Below, piece after piece: positions 1 through 9,225 of a stretch of 64,000 bases of DNA; within the stretch, counting starts at the first letter, position 1; each line of letters begins with the position of its first letter. Below the pieces are notes generated by a model. The model searched no databases and was not told the origin of the DNA. It was given only the letters and a program-made list of their open reading frames with translations. The translations under genes were made by a program, and so were the position numbers. Source of the DNA: Burkholderiales bacterium (GTDB lineage Bacteria; Pseudomonadota; Gammaproteobacteria; Burkholderiales; JAEUOS01). The stretch spans positions 1 through 64,000 of the forward strand of contig CANJDH010000005.1 of NCBI GenBank assembly GCA_947473125.1, read 5' to 3'.

Positions 1-348
1 CACCGGCGCCGCCAGCCCCAGCTGCGGCAGGGTTGCGGTGATGAAGACATCCCAGTTGCGCTGCTCACCTAGCGCGCGCCCCAGCGCGCGCAGCGCCGGG
101 CCGAAACGCTTGCGCGCATGACGTGCCGAGGGATCGTCAAAAAACCGCAGTGCGCAGCGCAGGCGCCGCAACGCGACGCGCATCTGGTGCACGAACTCGG
201 GGTCGCTGGACGCGAGTGCGCCCGGGGTATTGGCCTCGAGTTGCTGCAGGCAGGCGGCCGCAATGCGGCGCAGCGCCGCGGCAGGCGTCAAGGCGTCATG
301 CAGGACCGGATTGACCGCCTTGTGTGGGCGCCGCGCGGGAGCGGGCAT
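1..348 (-). CDS. CHAD-domain protein, N-terminal part (cut by window edge)
   Basis: The reading frame starts at ATG 348 and runs off the window, so only the first 116 residues are visible. Residues about 50-70 read FVHQMRVALRRLRCALRFF, and LGEQRNWDVF follows about 30 residues later. These are the His/Arg-rich helices of CHAD domains (conserved histidine alpha-helical domain), which bind polyphosphate. No CYTH triphosphatase domain precedes it, so this is a stand-alone CHAD protein unless one follows outside the window. It lies just downstream of the amidohydrolase on the same strand with an 11-base gap. The family is clear from sequence; polyphosphate binding is known for the family and is inferred here. 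Confidence 0.8.
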   Translation of the reverse strand, partial: MPAPARRPHKAVNPVLHDALTPAAALRRIAAACLQQLEANTPGALASSDPEFVHQMRVALRRLRCALRFFDDPSARHARKRFGPALRALGRALGEQRNWDVFITATLPQLGLAAPV

Positions 349-359
349 GGCGACCGGGG

Positions 360-1364
360 TCAGTCCATGCCCAAAAACCGGCGCGCGTTGCCGCTGGTGA
401 TGGCCGCCAGTACTGCGGCATCGAGCCCGCTGCGTTCGAGCAGCCCGATCGGGTCGCCCTCACCCATCGCAAACGGATAGTCGCTGCCGACCAGGATCTG
501 GCCGGCGCCGTAACTCGCGATCAGCAGTTGCACCAGTTTCGGGTCAAACACCACGCAGTCGTAAAAGAATTTGCGCGCATACACCTCGGGCGACTCGGGC
601 ATGGTCTCCTTGGCCTTGGGCATCATGCGCCAGGCGTGCGCGATGCGCGGCAGCATCATCGAAAACGCGCCGCCGCCGTGGCTGAAGGCGATGCGCAGCT
701 GCGGGTGGCGCGCCGCGATGCCGCCGGTGATGATCGCCGCCACCGCCATGCCGATGTCGGCAGGGAACGCCACCGCCTGCTCGGCCAGCGGCCCGACGAT
801 GCGGTCCTGGCCGATCGGGCGCAGCGCATGCACGAAAATCGATGCGCCGAGCTTCTCCGCCGCGGCAAAAAACGGCTCGAAGCGCGCGTCGCCGATCGAC
901 ACGCCGTTGACGTGGGTGGCGATTTCGACGCCGGCAAAGCCGAGCGTGCCCTTCACGTACTCAAGCTCGCGCAGGGCCATGTCCATGTCCTGCAGCGGCA
1001 ATGCGCCCAGGCCGATGAAGCGATCCGGCGCGGCACTGACCATGGCGGCAATCTGGTCGTTGAGATAGCGGATCAGCACGCGGCCGTCATCGGCCGGCAG
1101 CCAGTACGACAGCAATTCGGGCATTGGCGACAACACCTGGCGGCCAACGCGCATCGCGTTCATGCCTTCGATGCGCCGCGGGACGCTCCAGGCGCCGTCG
1201 TTGACGGTGCGGTACACCTTGCCGGAAATCATCACGTGCTGGTGGCAGGCGTGGGCCGGCGCCATCGTCGGCCAAGGGATCTCGGGCGTGGCGCCGCCGT
1301 ACGCGGGAAACTGTTCGGGAACGATGTGGGTATGGACGTCAATGGCGCTGTGGGTGTGGCTCAT
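360..1364 (-). CDS. Amidohydrolase-2 family protein (ACMSD-like decarboxylase/hydrolase)
   Basis: This 334-residue TIM-barrel metalloenzyme shows the N-terminal metal motif DVHTHIVPEQF, a mid-barrel His in AFSHGGGAFSM and the C-terminal Asp in LVGSDYPFAMGEGDP. That pattern fits amidohydrolase family 2, which includes aminocarboxymuconate-semialdehyde decarboxylase, gamma-resorcylate decarboxylase and 2-pyrone-4,6-dicarboxylate hydrolase. The substrate cannot be read from sequence. The ATG at 1364 opens directly on the metal motif and matches the usual family length. It is divergent from glyQ and heads a two-gene unit with the CHAD gene. A role in aromatic or tryptophan breakdown would fit the rest of the window but is inference. 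Confidence 0.8.
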   Translation of the reverse strand: MSHTHSAIDVHTHIVPEQFPAYGGATPEIPWPTMAPAHACHQHVMISGKVYRTVNDGAWSVPRRIEGMNAMRVGRQVLSPMPELLSYWLPADDGRVLIRYLNDQIAAMVSAAPDRFIGLGALPLQDMDMALRELEYVKGTLGFAGVEIATHVNGVSIGDARFEPFFAAAEKLGASIFVHALRPIGQDRIVGPLAEQAVAFPADIGMAVAAIITGGIAARHPQLRIAFSHGGGAFSMMLPRIAHAWRMMPKAKETMPESPEVYARKFFYDCVVFDPKLVQLLIASYGAGQILVGSDYPFAMGEGDPIGLLERSGLDAAVLAAITSGNARRFLGMD

Positions 1365-1558
1365 GATTTCTGGTGGTTTGGGCAGGATGGGGAAGGGGTG
1401 GAGAAAAGCCTGTCAATGCCGTCATCATAGACCGCTGCGAATCGGCGCGCCGTGCGGCGGCGAACCGGGCGACGTCACCGCAGGGCCCGGAAGCAGCAAG
1501 TTGCATCGGCTAAAATTGCAGGTTCCGCCTCCTTCAGAATCGATCGGAATCGACCGGC

Positions 1559-2488
1559 ATGATCACGTTCCAGCAAATCATCCTGCGCCTGCAGGAATAT
1601 TGGGACAAACAGGGCTGCGCCCTGCTGCAGCCCTACGACATGGAAGTCGGCGCCGGCACCTCGCACACCGCCACCTTTTTGCGCGCCCTCGGCCCGGAAC
1701 CCTGGAAAGCTGCCTACGTGCAGCCGAGCCGCCGCCCCAAAGACGGCCGCTACGGCGAAAACCCGAACCGCATGCAGCATTACTACCAATATCAGGTGGT
1801 TCTCAAACCTGCGCCTGCCAACATCCTTGACCTGTATCTTGGGTCTCTTGAGGCGCTCGGGTTTGACTTAAAGCAAAACGACGTGCGTTTTGTCGAAGAT
1901 GACTGGGAAAATCCGACCCTCGGCGCCTGGGGCCTGGGCTGGGAAGTCTGGATGAACGGCATGGAAGTGACGCAGTTCACCTATTTCCAGCAGGTCGGCG
2001 GCATCGACTGCAAGCCGATCACCGGTGAAATCACCTACGGGCTGGAGCGCCTCGCGATGTACCTGCAAGGGGTCGAGCGCGTGTTCGACCTGAAATGGAC
2101 CGAGAGCCTGACCTACGGCGACGTGTACCTGCAGAACGAGCAGGAACAGTCGGCCTACAACTTCGAGTGGAGCGATGTCGATTTCCTGCTTGATGCCTTC
2201 GGCGCCCACGAGAGACAGGCCAAACTGCTGATGGAGCAGAAGCTGGCGCTGCCGGCCTATGAGCAGGTATTGAAAGCCGCACACACCTTCAACCTGCTCG
2301 ATGCGCGCGGCGCGATCTCGGTGACCGAGCGCGCCGCCTACATCGGCCGGATCCGCAACCTCGCGCGCAGCGTGGCGCAAAGCTACCTCGACAGCCGTGC
2401 GCGCATCGGCTTCCCGATGGCACCAAAAGCCTGGGCTGATGAAGTGACTGCTCAACTCGCCAAACAACAAGAGAAAAAGGCGGCCTGA
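1559..2488 (+). CDS. glyQ: Glycine-tRNA ligase alpha subunit
   Basis: GlyQ is the catalytic alpha subunit of the alpha2beta2 glycyl-tRNA synthetase; it activates glycine with ATP and charges tRNA-Gly in the cytosol. The 309 residues match the family length. The N-terminus [20 protein letters not shown] is the typical GlyQ start, followed by class II core motifs such as [19 protein letters not shown] and [19 protein letters not shown]. The beta subunit gene follows after 2 bases. The 194-base gap upstream, shared with the divergent amidohydrolase, contains TAAAAT at 1511-1516 as a possible -10 element, without a convincing -35. No T-box or other leader structure was recognised. Confidence 0.98.
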   Translation: MITFQQIILRLQEYWDKQGCALLQPYDMEVGAGTSHTATFLRALGPEPWKAAYVQPSRRPKDGRYGENPNRMQHYYQYQVVLKPAPANILDLYLGSLEALGFDLKQNDVRFVEDDWENPTLGAWGLGWEVWMNGMEVTQFTYFQQVGGIDCKPITGEITYGLERLAMYLQGVERVFDLKWTESLTYGDVYLQNEQEQSAYNFEWSDVDFLLDAFGAHERQAKLLMEQKLALPAYEQVLKAAHTFNLLDARGAISVTERAAYIGRIRNLARSVAQSYLDSRARIGFPMAPKAWADEVTAQLAKQQEKKAA

Positions 2489-2490
2489 CC

Positions 2491-4650
2491 ATGCACAAGA
2501 ATCTGCTGGTCGAGCTGTTCGTTGAAGAGCTGCCGCCGAAATCCCTGAAGAAGCTGGGCGAATCGTTTGCCGCGTCGTTCAGTGCCTCCCTGAAAGCGCA
2601 GGGCCTCGCCGAGGCGTCGGCGGTTACGTCGTTCGCGACGCCGCGCCGCCTGGCGGTGCACATGACCCAGGTAACTGGCAAGGCCGCCGACAAGGCGGTC
2701 TCGCAAAAGCTGATGCCCGCCAGCGTCGGCCTCGACGCATCGGGCCAGGCGACCCCCGCCTTGCTCAAAAAGCTCGCCAGCCTCGGCGCCGGGCCGGAAG
2801 CAGTGCCGTCTCTCTCGCGCAAACCCGACGGCAAAGCCGAAGCCCTGTTTTTCGACAGCATGGTGCCGGGCGCTTCGCTCGCTGAAGGCGTGCAAAAAGC
2901 ACTGATCGAGACAATCGCCAAACTGCCGATCGCCAAGGTGATGGGCTATCAAAAGGCCGACGGCTGGAGCACCGTGCATTTCGTGCGGCCGGCACACGGG
3001 CTGATTGCGCTGCATGGCGCCGACATCGTGCCGGTCACGGCACTCGGCCTGACGGCAGGGCGCATCACCCACGGACATCGCTTCGAAGCCGCAGCCGATT
3101 CGATCAGCATCAACGACGCCGACAGCTACGCCGCCCAGCTTGAAGCCGAAGGCGCCGTGATTGCAAGCTTTGCCGCACGCCGCGCGGAAATTACCAAACA
3201 AATTGCCGCCGCCGCGCAGGTAGCGGGAACCGCGGCCGGCGCCAACCTCAAGCCGATCGACGACGACGCATTGCTCGATGAAGTGACCGCCCTGGTCGAG
3301 CGCCCCAACGTGCTGATCGGCACCTTCGAGAGCGAATACCTCGACGTGCCGCAGGAATGCCTGATCCTCACCATGAAGGCCAACCAGAAGTATTTCCCTC
3401 TGCTCGAAAGCGCAGGAAAACTCACCAACAAATTCCTGATCGTCAGCAACATCCGCCCGGCCGATGCGTCAAAAGTGGTCGGCGGCAACGAGCGCGTGGT
3501 GCGCCCGCGCCTGGCCGACGCGAAATTCTTTTTTGACCAGGACCGCAAGAAGACGCTCGAATCGCGCGTGCCCGGGCTGGCCCGCGTGGTGTACCACAAC
3601 AAGCTGGGCACCCAGGGCGAACGCGCCGAGCGGGTGCGTGCCATCGGCCACGCCGTTGTCAACCTGTTGCGCATGGCGGTGGTGCCGTATACGGCGCTCG
3701 CCAAGGACGAGCTCGACGTGCTTGACAGCAAGGTGCAGGAAGCTGCGCGCCTTGCCAAGACCGACCTGCTCACCGACATGGTCGGCGAATTCCCGGAGCT
3801 GCAGGGCATCATGGGCGCCTACTACGCGCGCCACGAAGGCCTGCGCGACGGTGTCGCGATTGCGATCGAAGACCACTACAAGCCGCGCTTCGCCGGCGAC
3901 GCGCTGCCGCGCAACCACACCGGCACCGTGGTGGCGCTCGCCGACAAGCTCGAAACCCTGGCCGGCCTGTTCGGCATCGGCCAGATCCCGAGCGGCGACA
4001 AGGACCCGTTCGCACTGCGCCGCCATGCGCTCGGCGTGATCCGCATCCTGATCGAAAAAAACCTGGCCATCGGCCTGGGAGCCTTGGTGGATGCGGCTTT
4101 TCGGGCTTTCCCCGCCGACAGCGTGGATCTCAACACCGCACCCAAGCTGATCGAATTCATGTTCGACCGCCTCGCCAACCAACTGCGCGAGCAAGGGTTT
4201 TCGGCGCAGGAAGTCGATGCCGTGCTGGCCTTGCGGCCCGACCAGTTACGCGACATCCCGAAACGCCTTGCGGCGGTACGTGCCTTTGCGGCCCTGCCCG
4301 AATCGGCTGCCCTCGCGGCCGCCAACAAGCGCGTCGGCAACATCCTGAAAAAAGTCGAGGGCGCAGTCCAAGCCACTGTCGACCCCGCGCTGTTGGTCGA
4401 AGCCGAAGAGAAGGCGCTCGGCAATGCACTCGCCGCCGTCAAGCCCGACGCCGATGCCGCGTTCGAGCGCGGCGATTACACCGCATCGCTCAAGGCGCTC
4501 GCCGCCCTCCGGGAGCCGGTGGACGCGTTTTTCGAGAAGGTGATGGTCAATGCCGAAGACGCAAAGCTGCGCGCCAACCGCCTCGGCCTGCTTGCGACGC
4601 TGCACGCGGCGATGAACCGCGTGGCCGACCTGTCGCGCCTGGCGGCGTGA
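2491..4650 (+). CDS. glyS: Glycine-tRNA ligase beta subunit
   Basis: GlyS is the tRNA-binding beta subunit that pairs with GlyQ. At 719 residues it is slightly longer than many family members (about 690). It begins MHKNLLVELFVEELPPKSLK, the typical start, and carries the conserved HD-like segment FPELQGIMGAYYARHEG and the signature DKLETLAGLFGIGQIPSGDK with DPFALRR next to it. The C-terminal region (from about residue 600) is the anticodon-binding part. The ATG follows glyQ by 2 bases, and its last 4 bases overlap the waaF start. A stretch at about 4078-4108 resembles the dispersed TTGGTGGGAG repeat, but it may be chance. Confidence 0.98.
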   Translation: MHKNLLVELFVEELPPKSLKKLGESFAASFSASLKAQGLAEASAVTSFATPRRLAVHMTQVTGKAADKAVSQKLMPASVGLDASGQATPALLKKLASLGAGPEAVPSLSRKPDGKAEALFFDSMVPGASLAEGVQKALIETIAKLPIAKVMGYQKADGWSTVHFVRPAHGLIALHGADIVPVTALGLTAGRITHGHRFEAAADSISINDADSYAAQLEAEGAVIASFAARRAEITKQIAAAAQVAGTAAGANLKPIDDDALLDEVTALVERPNVLIGTFESEYLDVPQECLILTMKANQKYFPLLESAGKLTNKFLIVSNIRPADASKVVGGNERVVRPRLADAKFFFDQDRKKTLESRVPGLARVVYHNKLGTQGERAERVRAIGHAVVNLLRMAVVPYTALAKDELDVLDSKVQEAARLAKTDLLTDMVGEFPELQGIMGAYYARHEGLRDGVAIAIEDHYKPRFAGDALPRNHTGTVVALADKLETLAGLFGIGQIPSGDKDPFALRRHALGVIRILIEKNLAIGLGALVDAAFRAFPADSVDLNTAPKLIEFMFDRLANQLREQGFSAQEVDAVLALRPDQLRDIPKRLAAVRAFAALPESAALAAANKRVGNILKKVEGAVQATVDPALLVEAEEKALGNALAAVKPDADAAFERGDYTASLKALAALREPVDAFFEKVMVNAEDAKLRANRLGLLATLHAAMNRVADLSRLAA

Positions 4651-5705
4651 ACCGGCGGCCCGGCCGCATCCTGGTCGTAGCGCCCAACTGGCTGGGCGAT
4701 GCGATCATGGCGCAACCGCTGCTGACGCTCCTCAAGGGCAAGACCGGCGCCCTGATCGATGTGGTTGCGGTGCCGGCGGTGGCACCGGTGTTCCGGCGCA
4801 TGCTCGAGGTGAGCCGCGTGATCGAAGCCGATTTTCGCCACGGCGCCCTCGACATGAAGGCGCGCTGGAAGTTGGGCCGCTCGCTGCGCCTGGACCAGGC
4901 CGGCCAGCCGCAGTATGCACAAAGCTACGTGCTGCCCAATTCATGGAAGTCGGCATTGGTGCCATTTTTCGCCGACGTGGCAGTGCGCGTCGGCTATGCC
5001 GGCGAGGCACGCGTCGGCTTGATCGACGTGCGGCACCCGAACCCGAAAAAAAATACCGCGCGCGAACCGATGGCGCTGTTCTACGCGCGTCTCGCCGACC
5101 TGCCGGGCAAACCCTTGCCGAAACTGGCCGAACCGTTCCTGATGACCGACCCATTGCGCGTGATCGCCGCCAAGGTCAACCTCGGCTTGCACCCGGCACA
5201 GAATCTGGTAGCCCTGTGCCCGGGCGCCGAGTACGGCCCGGCGAAACGCTGGCCCGCCGAGTATTTCGCCGAGGTGGCAGGCAAGCTCAAGGCGCGCGGT
5301 TTTACGCCAATCGTGCTCGGCGCGCAAGGTGACGTGCCGGCCGGCCTCACCATCGAACAACTCTCCGCGGGCGCCGCGATCAACCTGGCAGGAAAGACCA
5401 GCCTCGACGACGCGATCAACCTGATTGCCGGCAGCCGCGCAGTGATCACCAACGATTCGGGCCTGATGCACGTGGCCGCCGCGCTCGGCAAACCACAACT
5501 CGCGCTGTTCGGTTCGTCCAGCCCGGAACACACGCCGCCGCTGTCGGGCCTGGCGCGCGTGATTACGCTCAAGGTCGAGTGCAGTCCGTGCTTCGCGCGC
5601 GAATGCCCGCTCGGACATTTCAAGTGCATGCGCGAAATGAAGCCTGCGCGGGTGCTGGATGAATTTGACGGATTGGGTGATTTGATAACATCGGCGACGC
5701 CATGA
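4647..5705 (+). CDS. waaF: ADP-heptose:LPS heptosyltransferase II
   Basis: This GT-B fold glycosyltransferase of family 9 adds the second heptose to the lipopolysaccharide inner core on the cytoplasmic face of the inner membrane. The 352 residues fit WaaF. The N-terminal motif RILVVAPNWLGDAIMAQPLL binds the acceptor side. The nucleotide-sugar half contains ALCPGAEYGPAKRWP and TNDSGLMHVAAALGKPQLAL. The start is GTG at 4647, overlapping the glyS stop as GTGA, which indicates translational coupling. Its stop overlaps the next ATG as ATGA. Linkage of LPS core genes with glyQS occurs in betaproteobacteria. Confidence 0.94.
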   Translation: MNRRPGRILVVAPNWLGDAIMAQPLLTLLKGKTGALIDVVAVPAVAPVFRRMLEVSRVIEADFRHGALDMKARWKLGRSLRLDQAGQPQYAQSYVLPNSWKSALVPFFADVAVRVGYAGEARVGLIDVRHPNPKKNTAREPMALFYARLADLPGKPLPKLAEPFLMTDPLRVIAAKVNLGLHPAQNLVALCPGAEYGPAKRWPAEYFAEVAGKLKARGFTPIVLGAQGDVPAGLTIEQLSAGAAINLAGKTSLDDAINLIAGSRAVITNDSGLMHVAAALGKPQLALFGSSSPEHTPPLSGLARVITLKVECSPCFARECPLGHFKCMREMKPARVLDEFDGLGDLITSATP

Positions 5706-6145
5706 GCACAAAAATATTTACGACCCCACAAGATTGCGAAGCGGCGTTTTACGACGCACTGGAAAAATCCGACCTGGAAGCCATGATGGCGGTCTGGGCC
5801 GAAGACGAAGACGTGCTGTGCATCCACCCCGGCGGCCCGCGGGTCAGCGGCCATGCCGCGATCCGCGAGATCTGGCGCCAGATGTTCGCCGGCGGCGCGC
5901 GCCTCGCGGTCTACGTCGGCCAGGTGATGGCGACCCAGGCGATGATGATGGCGGCGCACTCGGTGCACGAATTCATTTCGATGAAGGGCGAGCCGCGCCC
6001 GGCGCACCCGGTGGTCGCCACCAACGTCTACATCCGCTCCGGCAACGGCTGGCGCATGATCGTGCACCACGCTTCAGCCACCCCGCAAAAAGGTGCGCAG
6101 CCAGCCGAAAGCACGCCGGCGCAGCGCCCCAAGACCCTGCATTGA
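5702..6145 (+). CDS. SnoaL/NTF2-like (ketosteroid-isomerase fold) protein
   Basis: This 147-residue protein has the NTF2-like alpha+beta cone fold pattern of the SgcJ/DUF4440-type group. The N-terminal helix (FYDALEKSDLEAMMAVWAED) is followed by CIHPGGPRVSGHAAIREIW, then beta strands ending in RSGNGWRMIVHHASATP. Members include small-molecule isomerases and stress-related binding proteins; no specific function can be assigned. The ATG overlaps the waaF stop, and its own stop overlaps the TTG start of the next gene, so it is embedded in the waaF operon. The last about 20 residues, after the conserved HHASA strand, look disordered. Confidence 0.8.
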   Translation: MSTKIFTTPQDCEAAFYDALEKSDLEAMMAVWAEDEDVLCIHPGGPRVSGHAAIREIWRQMFAGGARLAVYVGQVMATQAMMMAAHSVHEFISMKGEPRPAHPVVATNVYIRSGNGWRMIVHHASATPQKGAQPAESTPAQRPKTLH

Positions 6146-7122
6146 AACCTTCCGGCTACTCCGCTGCATGGTGGTTGCCGGGAGGACATGCGCAAACCAT
6201 CCTTCCTGCGCTGGCGGGCCGGCGCGCGTCGCTGGCTTATACGCGTGAGCGCTGGCCCAGCGTTGATGCCGCAGGAAGGCCGGATGGCGACTTCATCGAT
6301 GTTGATTTTTTGCCGTGGATTGACGGCGCGCCACTGGTGGTGCTGTTCCACGGCCTTGAGGGCAGCTCGCAAAGCCACTATGCAACCGCGATGATGCGCG
6401 CGCTGGCGGAGCGCGGCTGGAACGGCTGCGTGCCGCATTTTCGCGGCTGCTCGGGCGAGCTCAACCTGCTGCCGCGCGCCTACCACTCGGGCGACTCGGC
6501 CGAGATCGACTGGATCATTTATCGCCTGATCGAAACCAAAAAGCCGCCGCGCCTGTATGCGGCCGGGGTCTCGCTGGGCGGCAATGCCCTGGCGAAGTGG
6601 GCAGGCGAGCAGGGTGATGCGGCGAAACCTTTGGTGGGAGCCATTGCCAGCGTGTCGTCGCCGCTCGACCTGGCCGCCGCAGGGGTTGCATTGGGGCAGG
6701 GATTCAACATGGTCTACACGCGCATGTTCCTCGACACGCTCAAAAAGAAGAGCGCGGTGAAGCTGCGTCAGCATCCTGGCCTGTTCGACGGCAGTGCGGT
6801 ACTGGGTGCACGCGACCTGTACGAATTCGACAACCTGGTCACCGCGCCGCTGCACGGCTTTCGCGATACCGACGACTACTACGCGCGCGCCTCGGCCAAG
6901 CCCTGGCTGCGCCACATTGCCGTGCCGGCGCTGATCCTCAATGCGCGCAACGACCCGTTCATGCCGGCCGGTGCGCTACCCAACATACACGACGTGTCGC
7001 CCAGCGTTACGCTTGAACAACCGCAGCATGGCGGCCATGTCGGATTTGCACGCGGAATCCTGCCCCCGGGTAACATCGACTGGCTGCCCCACCGATTGCT
7101 GGCTTTCTTTTCGCAACACTGA
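6142..7122 (+). CDS. YheT-like alpha/beta hydrolase
   Basis: This is an alpha/beta hydrolase of the YheT/AB-hydrolase-4 family, whose physiological substrate is mostly unknown. The start is TTG at 6142: it overlaps the previous stop as TTGA and gives the family-typical beginning YSAAWWLPGGHAQTILPAL. The nucleophile elbow is GVSLGGNALAKW (Ser about residue 144), the oxyanion region is VLFHGLEGSSQS, and the likely catalytic His is in QPQHGGHVGF near the C-terminus. Length is 326 residues against about 330-340 for the family. Residues about 161-169 (KPLVGAIA) are encoded by a copy of the dispersed TTGGTGGGAG repeat. The upstream GC-rich frame that extends this ORF is non-coding. Confidence 0.88.
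   Translation: MKPSGYSAAWWLPGGHAQTILPALAGRRASLAYTRERWPSVDAAGRPDGDFIDVDFLPWIDGAPLVVLFHGLEGSSQSHYATAMMRALAERGWNGCVPHFRGCSGELNLLPRAYHSGDSAEIDWIIYRLIETKKPPRLYAAGVSLGGNALAKWAGEQGDAAKPLVGAIASVSSPLDLAAAGVALGQGFNMVYTRMFLDTLKKKSAVKLRQHPGLFDGSAVLGARDLYEFDNLVTAPLHGFRDTDDYYARASAKPWLRHIAVPALILNARNDPFMPAGALPNIHDVSPSVTLEQPQHGGHVGFARGILPPGNIDWLPHRLLAFFSQH
6622..6647 (+). repeat. Dispersed TTGGTGGGAG repeat, copy inside the yheT-like gene
   Basis: The sequence GAAACCTTTGGTGGGAGC matches the repeat consensus, but the right arm (CCATTGCC) has lost its complement to the left arm. It is read in the frame that encodes KPLVGA. It could be a decayed insertion or coincidence with the hydrolase sequence. Confidence 0.45.
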
Positions 7123-7133
7123 AAAATTTTCCC

Positions 7134-8528
7134 ATGCCCGATTCGACCCGCCCCCCCCAACTGCCCGCGGAAATCTTCAAGGCCTATGACATTCGCGGCA
7201 TCGTCGGCAAGACCCTGACGCCGGCGATTGTCGAATTGATCGGCCGCGCCATCGGCAGTCTGGCACGCGAACGCGGCGTGACCGAGATCGTGGTCGGCCG
7301 CGACGGCCGCCTTTCCGGCCCGGCGCTGATTGCAGCGCTCGCCACCGGCTTGCGCGCCGCCGGCATCAATGTGATCGACGTCGGCATGGTTGCCACGCCG
7401 CTCACCTACTTCGCCGCCTACGAACTCGACGCCGGATCGTGCGTCATGGTCACCGGCAGCCACAACCCGCCCGACTACAACGGTCTCAAGATGGTGGTGG
7501 CCGGCGAGACGCTGTACGGCGACACCATCACTGCGCTGCGCACACGCATCGAGGTGAGCAACTTCGCTTCGGGCAGCGGCACCCTGCGGTCCCACGAGAT
7601 TCGCGAGGCCTACTTCGCGCGCGTAACAGGTGACGTCAAGCTGGCACGGCCGATGAAGATCGCGATCGATTGCGGCAACGGCGTGGCCGGCGCCTTTGCG
7701 CCCGAGCTGTTCCGGCGCCTCGGTTGTACCGTAACCGAGCTGTTCTGCGACGTCGACGGCAATTTCCCGAACCACCACCCGGATCCGTCGGTGCCGAAGA
7801 ACCTGGCCGACCTGATCGCCTGCGTCAAAAGCGGTGATGCCGAACTCGGCCTGGCCTTCGACGGCGACGGCGACCGCCTCGGCGTGGTCACCAAGGACGG
7901 CCACATCATCTACCCGGACCGGCAGTTGATGCTGTATGCGGCCGACGTGCTCTCGCGCAACCCCGGCGCCACCATCATTTACGACGTCAAGTGCACGCGC
8001 AACCTGGGGCCCTGGATCAGCGCGCACGGCGGCACGCCGCTGCTCTGGAAAACCGGCCACTCCTTGGTCAAGGCGAAGATGCGCGAAACCGGCGCCCAAC
8101 TGGGCGGCGAGATGAGCGGCCACACTTTTTTCAAGGAGCGCTGGTACGGTTTTGACGACGCGCTCTATGTCGGCGCGCGCCTGCTCGAAATCGTGTCCCG
8201 GTCGGCCAATCCGAGCGCGGTGCTCGACGCCCTGCCCGATTCGATCACCACGCCCGAATTGCAGTTGGCGCTCAACGAAGGCGAGCACTTCGCGCTGATC
8301 GCCAAGTTGCAGCGCGACGCAAAATTTCCCAACGCCGAACGCGTGATCGACCTGGACGGCCTGCGCGTCGAATACAAGGACGGCTTCGGCCTGGCGCGCG
8401 CATCCAACACCACGCCGGTGGTGGTGCTACGTTTCGAGGGTGAAACGCAAGAGGCTATGCTGCGTATCCAGGCCGATTTTCGCGCGGCGCTGCTTTCGGC
8501 CAAGCCCGACGCCGTGCTGCCGTTTTAA
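7134..8528 (+). CDS. Phosphomannomutase/phosphoglucomutase
   Basis: This 464-residue alpha-D-phosphohexomutase interconverts mannose or glucose 1- and 6-phosphates, supplying sugar nucleotides for LPS and polysaccharide. The active-site phosphoserine loop is VTGSHNPPDYNG (Ser 109), the metal-binding loop is DGDGDRLG (residues 243-250), the sugar-specificity loop is LGGEMSGHTFF, and the C-terminal phosphate-binding region is LARASNTTPVVVLRFE. It resembles AlgC/ManB-type bifunctional enzymes of proteobacteria. The ATG at 7134 lies 11 bases after the hydrolase stop; no strong ribosome-binding site is seen. Its place downstream of waaF suits a cell-envelope sugar operon. Confidence 0.93.
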   Translation: MPDSTRPPQLPAEIFKAYDIRGIVGKTLTPAIVELIGRAIGSLARERGVTEIVVGRDGRLSGPALIAALATGLRAAGINVIDVGMVATPLTYFAAYELDAGSCVMVTGSHNPPDYNGLKMVVAGETLYGDTITALRTRIEVSNFASGSGTLRSHEIREAYFARVTGDVKLARPMKIAIDCGNGVAGAFAPELFRRLGCTVTELFCDVDGNFPNHHPDPSVPKNLADLIACVKSGDAELGLAFDGDGDRLGVVTKDGHIIYPDRQLMLYAADVLSRNPGATIIYDVKCTRNLGPWISAHGGTPLLWKTGHSLVKAKMRETGAQLGGEMSGHTFFKERWYGFDDALYVGARLLEIVSRSANPSAVLDALPDSITTPELQLALNEGEHFALIAKLQRDAKFPNAERVIDLDGLRVEYKDGFGLARASNTTPVVVLRFEGETQEAMLRIQADFRAALLSAKPDAVLPF

Positions 8529-8564
8529 ACCCCGCCGTCTGAATTACATGCGCAGCGCGCCACC

Positions 8565-9182
8565 ATGAGCTTTGACACCTCCGTCATCGCCGCAATGGCG
8601 AAATGGCCGGATGTGCCGGATGTCTACAACTGGCTGCTGCTCGACGCGCGCGGACGCTACCGCGTGCGTGCCCGCGACTATGAAAAGAGCGGCCGCTTCG
8701 ATACGATCGGCAATTCCGCAGTGGTCGAATTCATCGGGCGCAATACCGCCTGCGACGCGAGCGGGCGCTGGTATTTCCAGAACGGCCCGCAGCGGGTATT
8801 CTTCAAACTCGAATGCACGCCGTTTGTGGCGCGCCTGCAGCCTCACGGCATGCCGCTGCTGCATACCGGGGCCGCAGTCACGCGCGTCGACGCGGTGTGG
8901 ATCGACGAGCATGCGGCGGCGATTCTGGAGACCGATGCCGGACCGGCGCTGGTCGATGACCGCGACAATGCCGCCTTTCTCGCAGGCCTAAAACCTATGG
9001 TGGGAGCGGTTCTTGAAGATTCACTGCTAGAAGAATGGCTGCAGGAGCCGGTCTCCGGGAAGCTGGTTTGGGAAGTTTGCGCTACCCGCATACCGGTCGG
9101 GTCGATGCTGCGCGCCACGCTGCCAGCACGCTTTGGCTTCGTGGCTGCCCCGCAAGCGCCGGATGGCGCCGCAGACTGCTGA
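8565..9182 (+). CDS. Conserved uncharacterised protein (about 200 residues)
   Basis: No function is recognised. The N-terminal half is well ordered and opens with a pattern I recall from a conserved proteobacterial family of unknown function (VYNWLLLDARGRYRVR, then VEFIGRNTACDASGRWYFQNG). It has no signal peptide or membrane segment. From about residue 142 (LKPMVGAVLEDS) the coding sequence coincides with a copy of the dispersed TTGGTGGGAG repeat, and the remaining 55 residues may be a repeat-altered tail. It is convergent with the CHAT gene, with 43 bases between stops. The ATG at 8565 was chosen because it precedes the conserved region. Confidence 0.72.
   Translation: MSFDTSVIAAMAKWPDVPDVYNWLLLDARGRYRVRARDYEKSGRFDTIGNSAVVEFIGRNTACDASGRWYFQNGPQRVFFKLECTPFVARLQPHGMPLLHTGAAVTRVDAVWIDEHAAAILETDAGPALVDDRDNAAFLAGLKPMVGAVLEDSLLEEWLQEPVSGKLVWEVCATRIPVGSMLRATLPARFGFVAAPQAPDGAADC
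8987..9018 (+). repeat. Dispersed TTGGTGGGAG repeat, copy inside an uncharacterised gene
   Basis: CCTAAAACCTATGGTGGGAG followed by CGGTTCTTGAAG matches the repeat, with one change in the core. The gene reads through it in the LKPxVGA frame, the same frame as in the YheT-like gene. Confidence 0.55.
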
Positions 9183-9225
9183 ACCGTATTCCAGCTGGAG
9201 CGCCGGACACTGGCGCCGCGCGGTT

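Noticed and set aside
324-1430. Long plus-strand frame of 368 codons opposite the amidohydrolase
   Set aside because: It is His/Arg/Ala-rich with no family features and mirrors the codons of the real gene on the other strand; a GC-driven shadow.
1460-1515. Possible 4.5S signal recognition particle RNA (GGGCCCGGAAGCAGCAAG)
   Set aside because: The string recalls the SRP RNA tip loop, but the conserved GGAAGGAAGCAGC core is not complete and the flanking arms do not pair into the long SRP hairpin.
4078-4108. Copy of the TTGGTGGGAG repeat in glyS
   Set aside because: The match is interrupted in the core (GGTGGATGCGG), and the protein segment GALVDAAFRAFPAD is compatible with a normal glyS sequence. 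Kept only as a remark.
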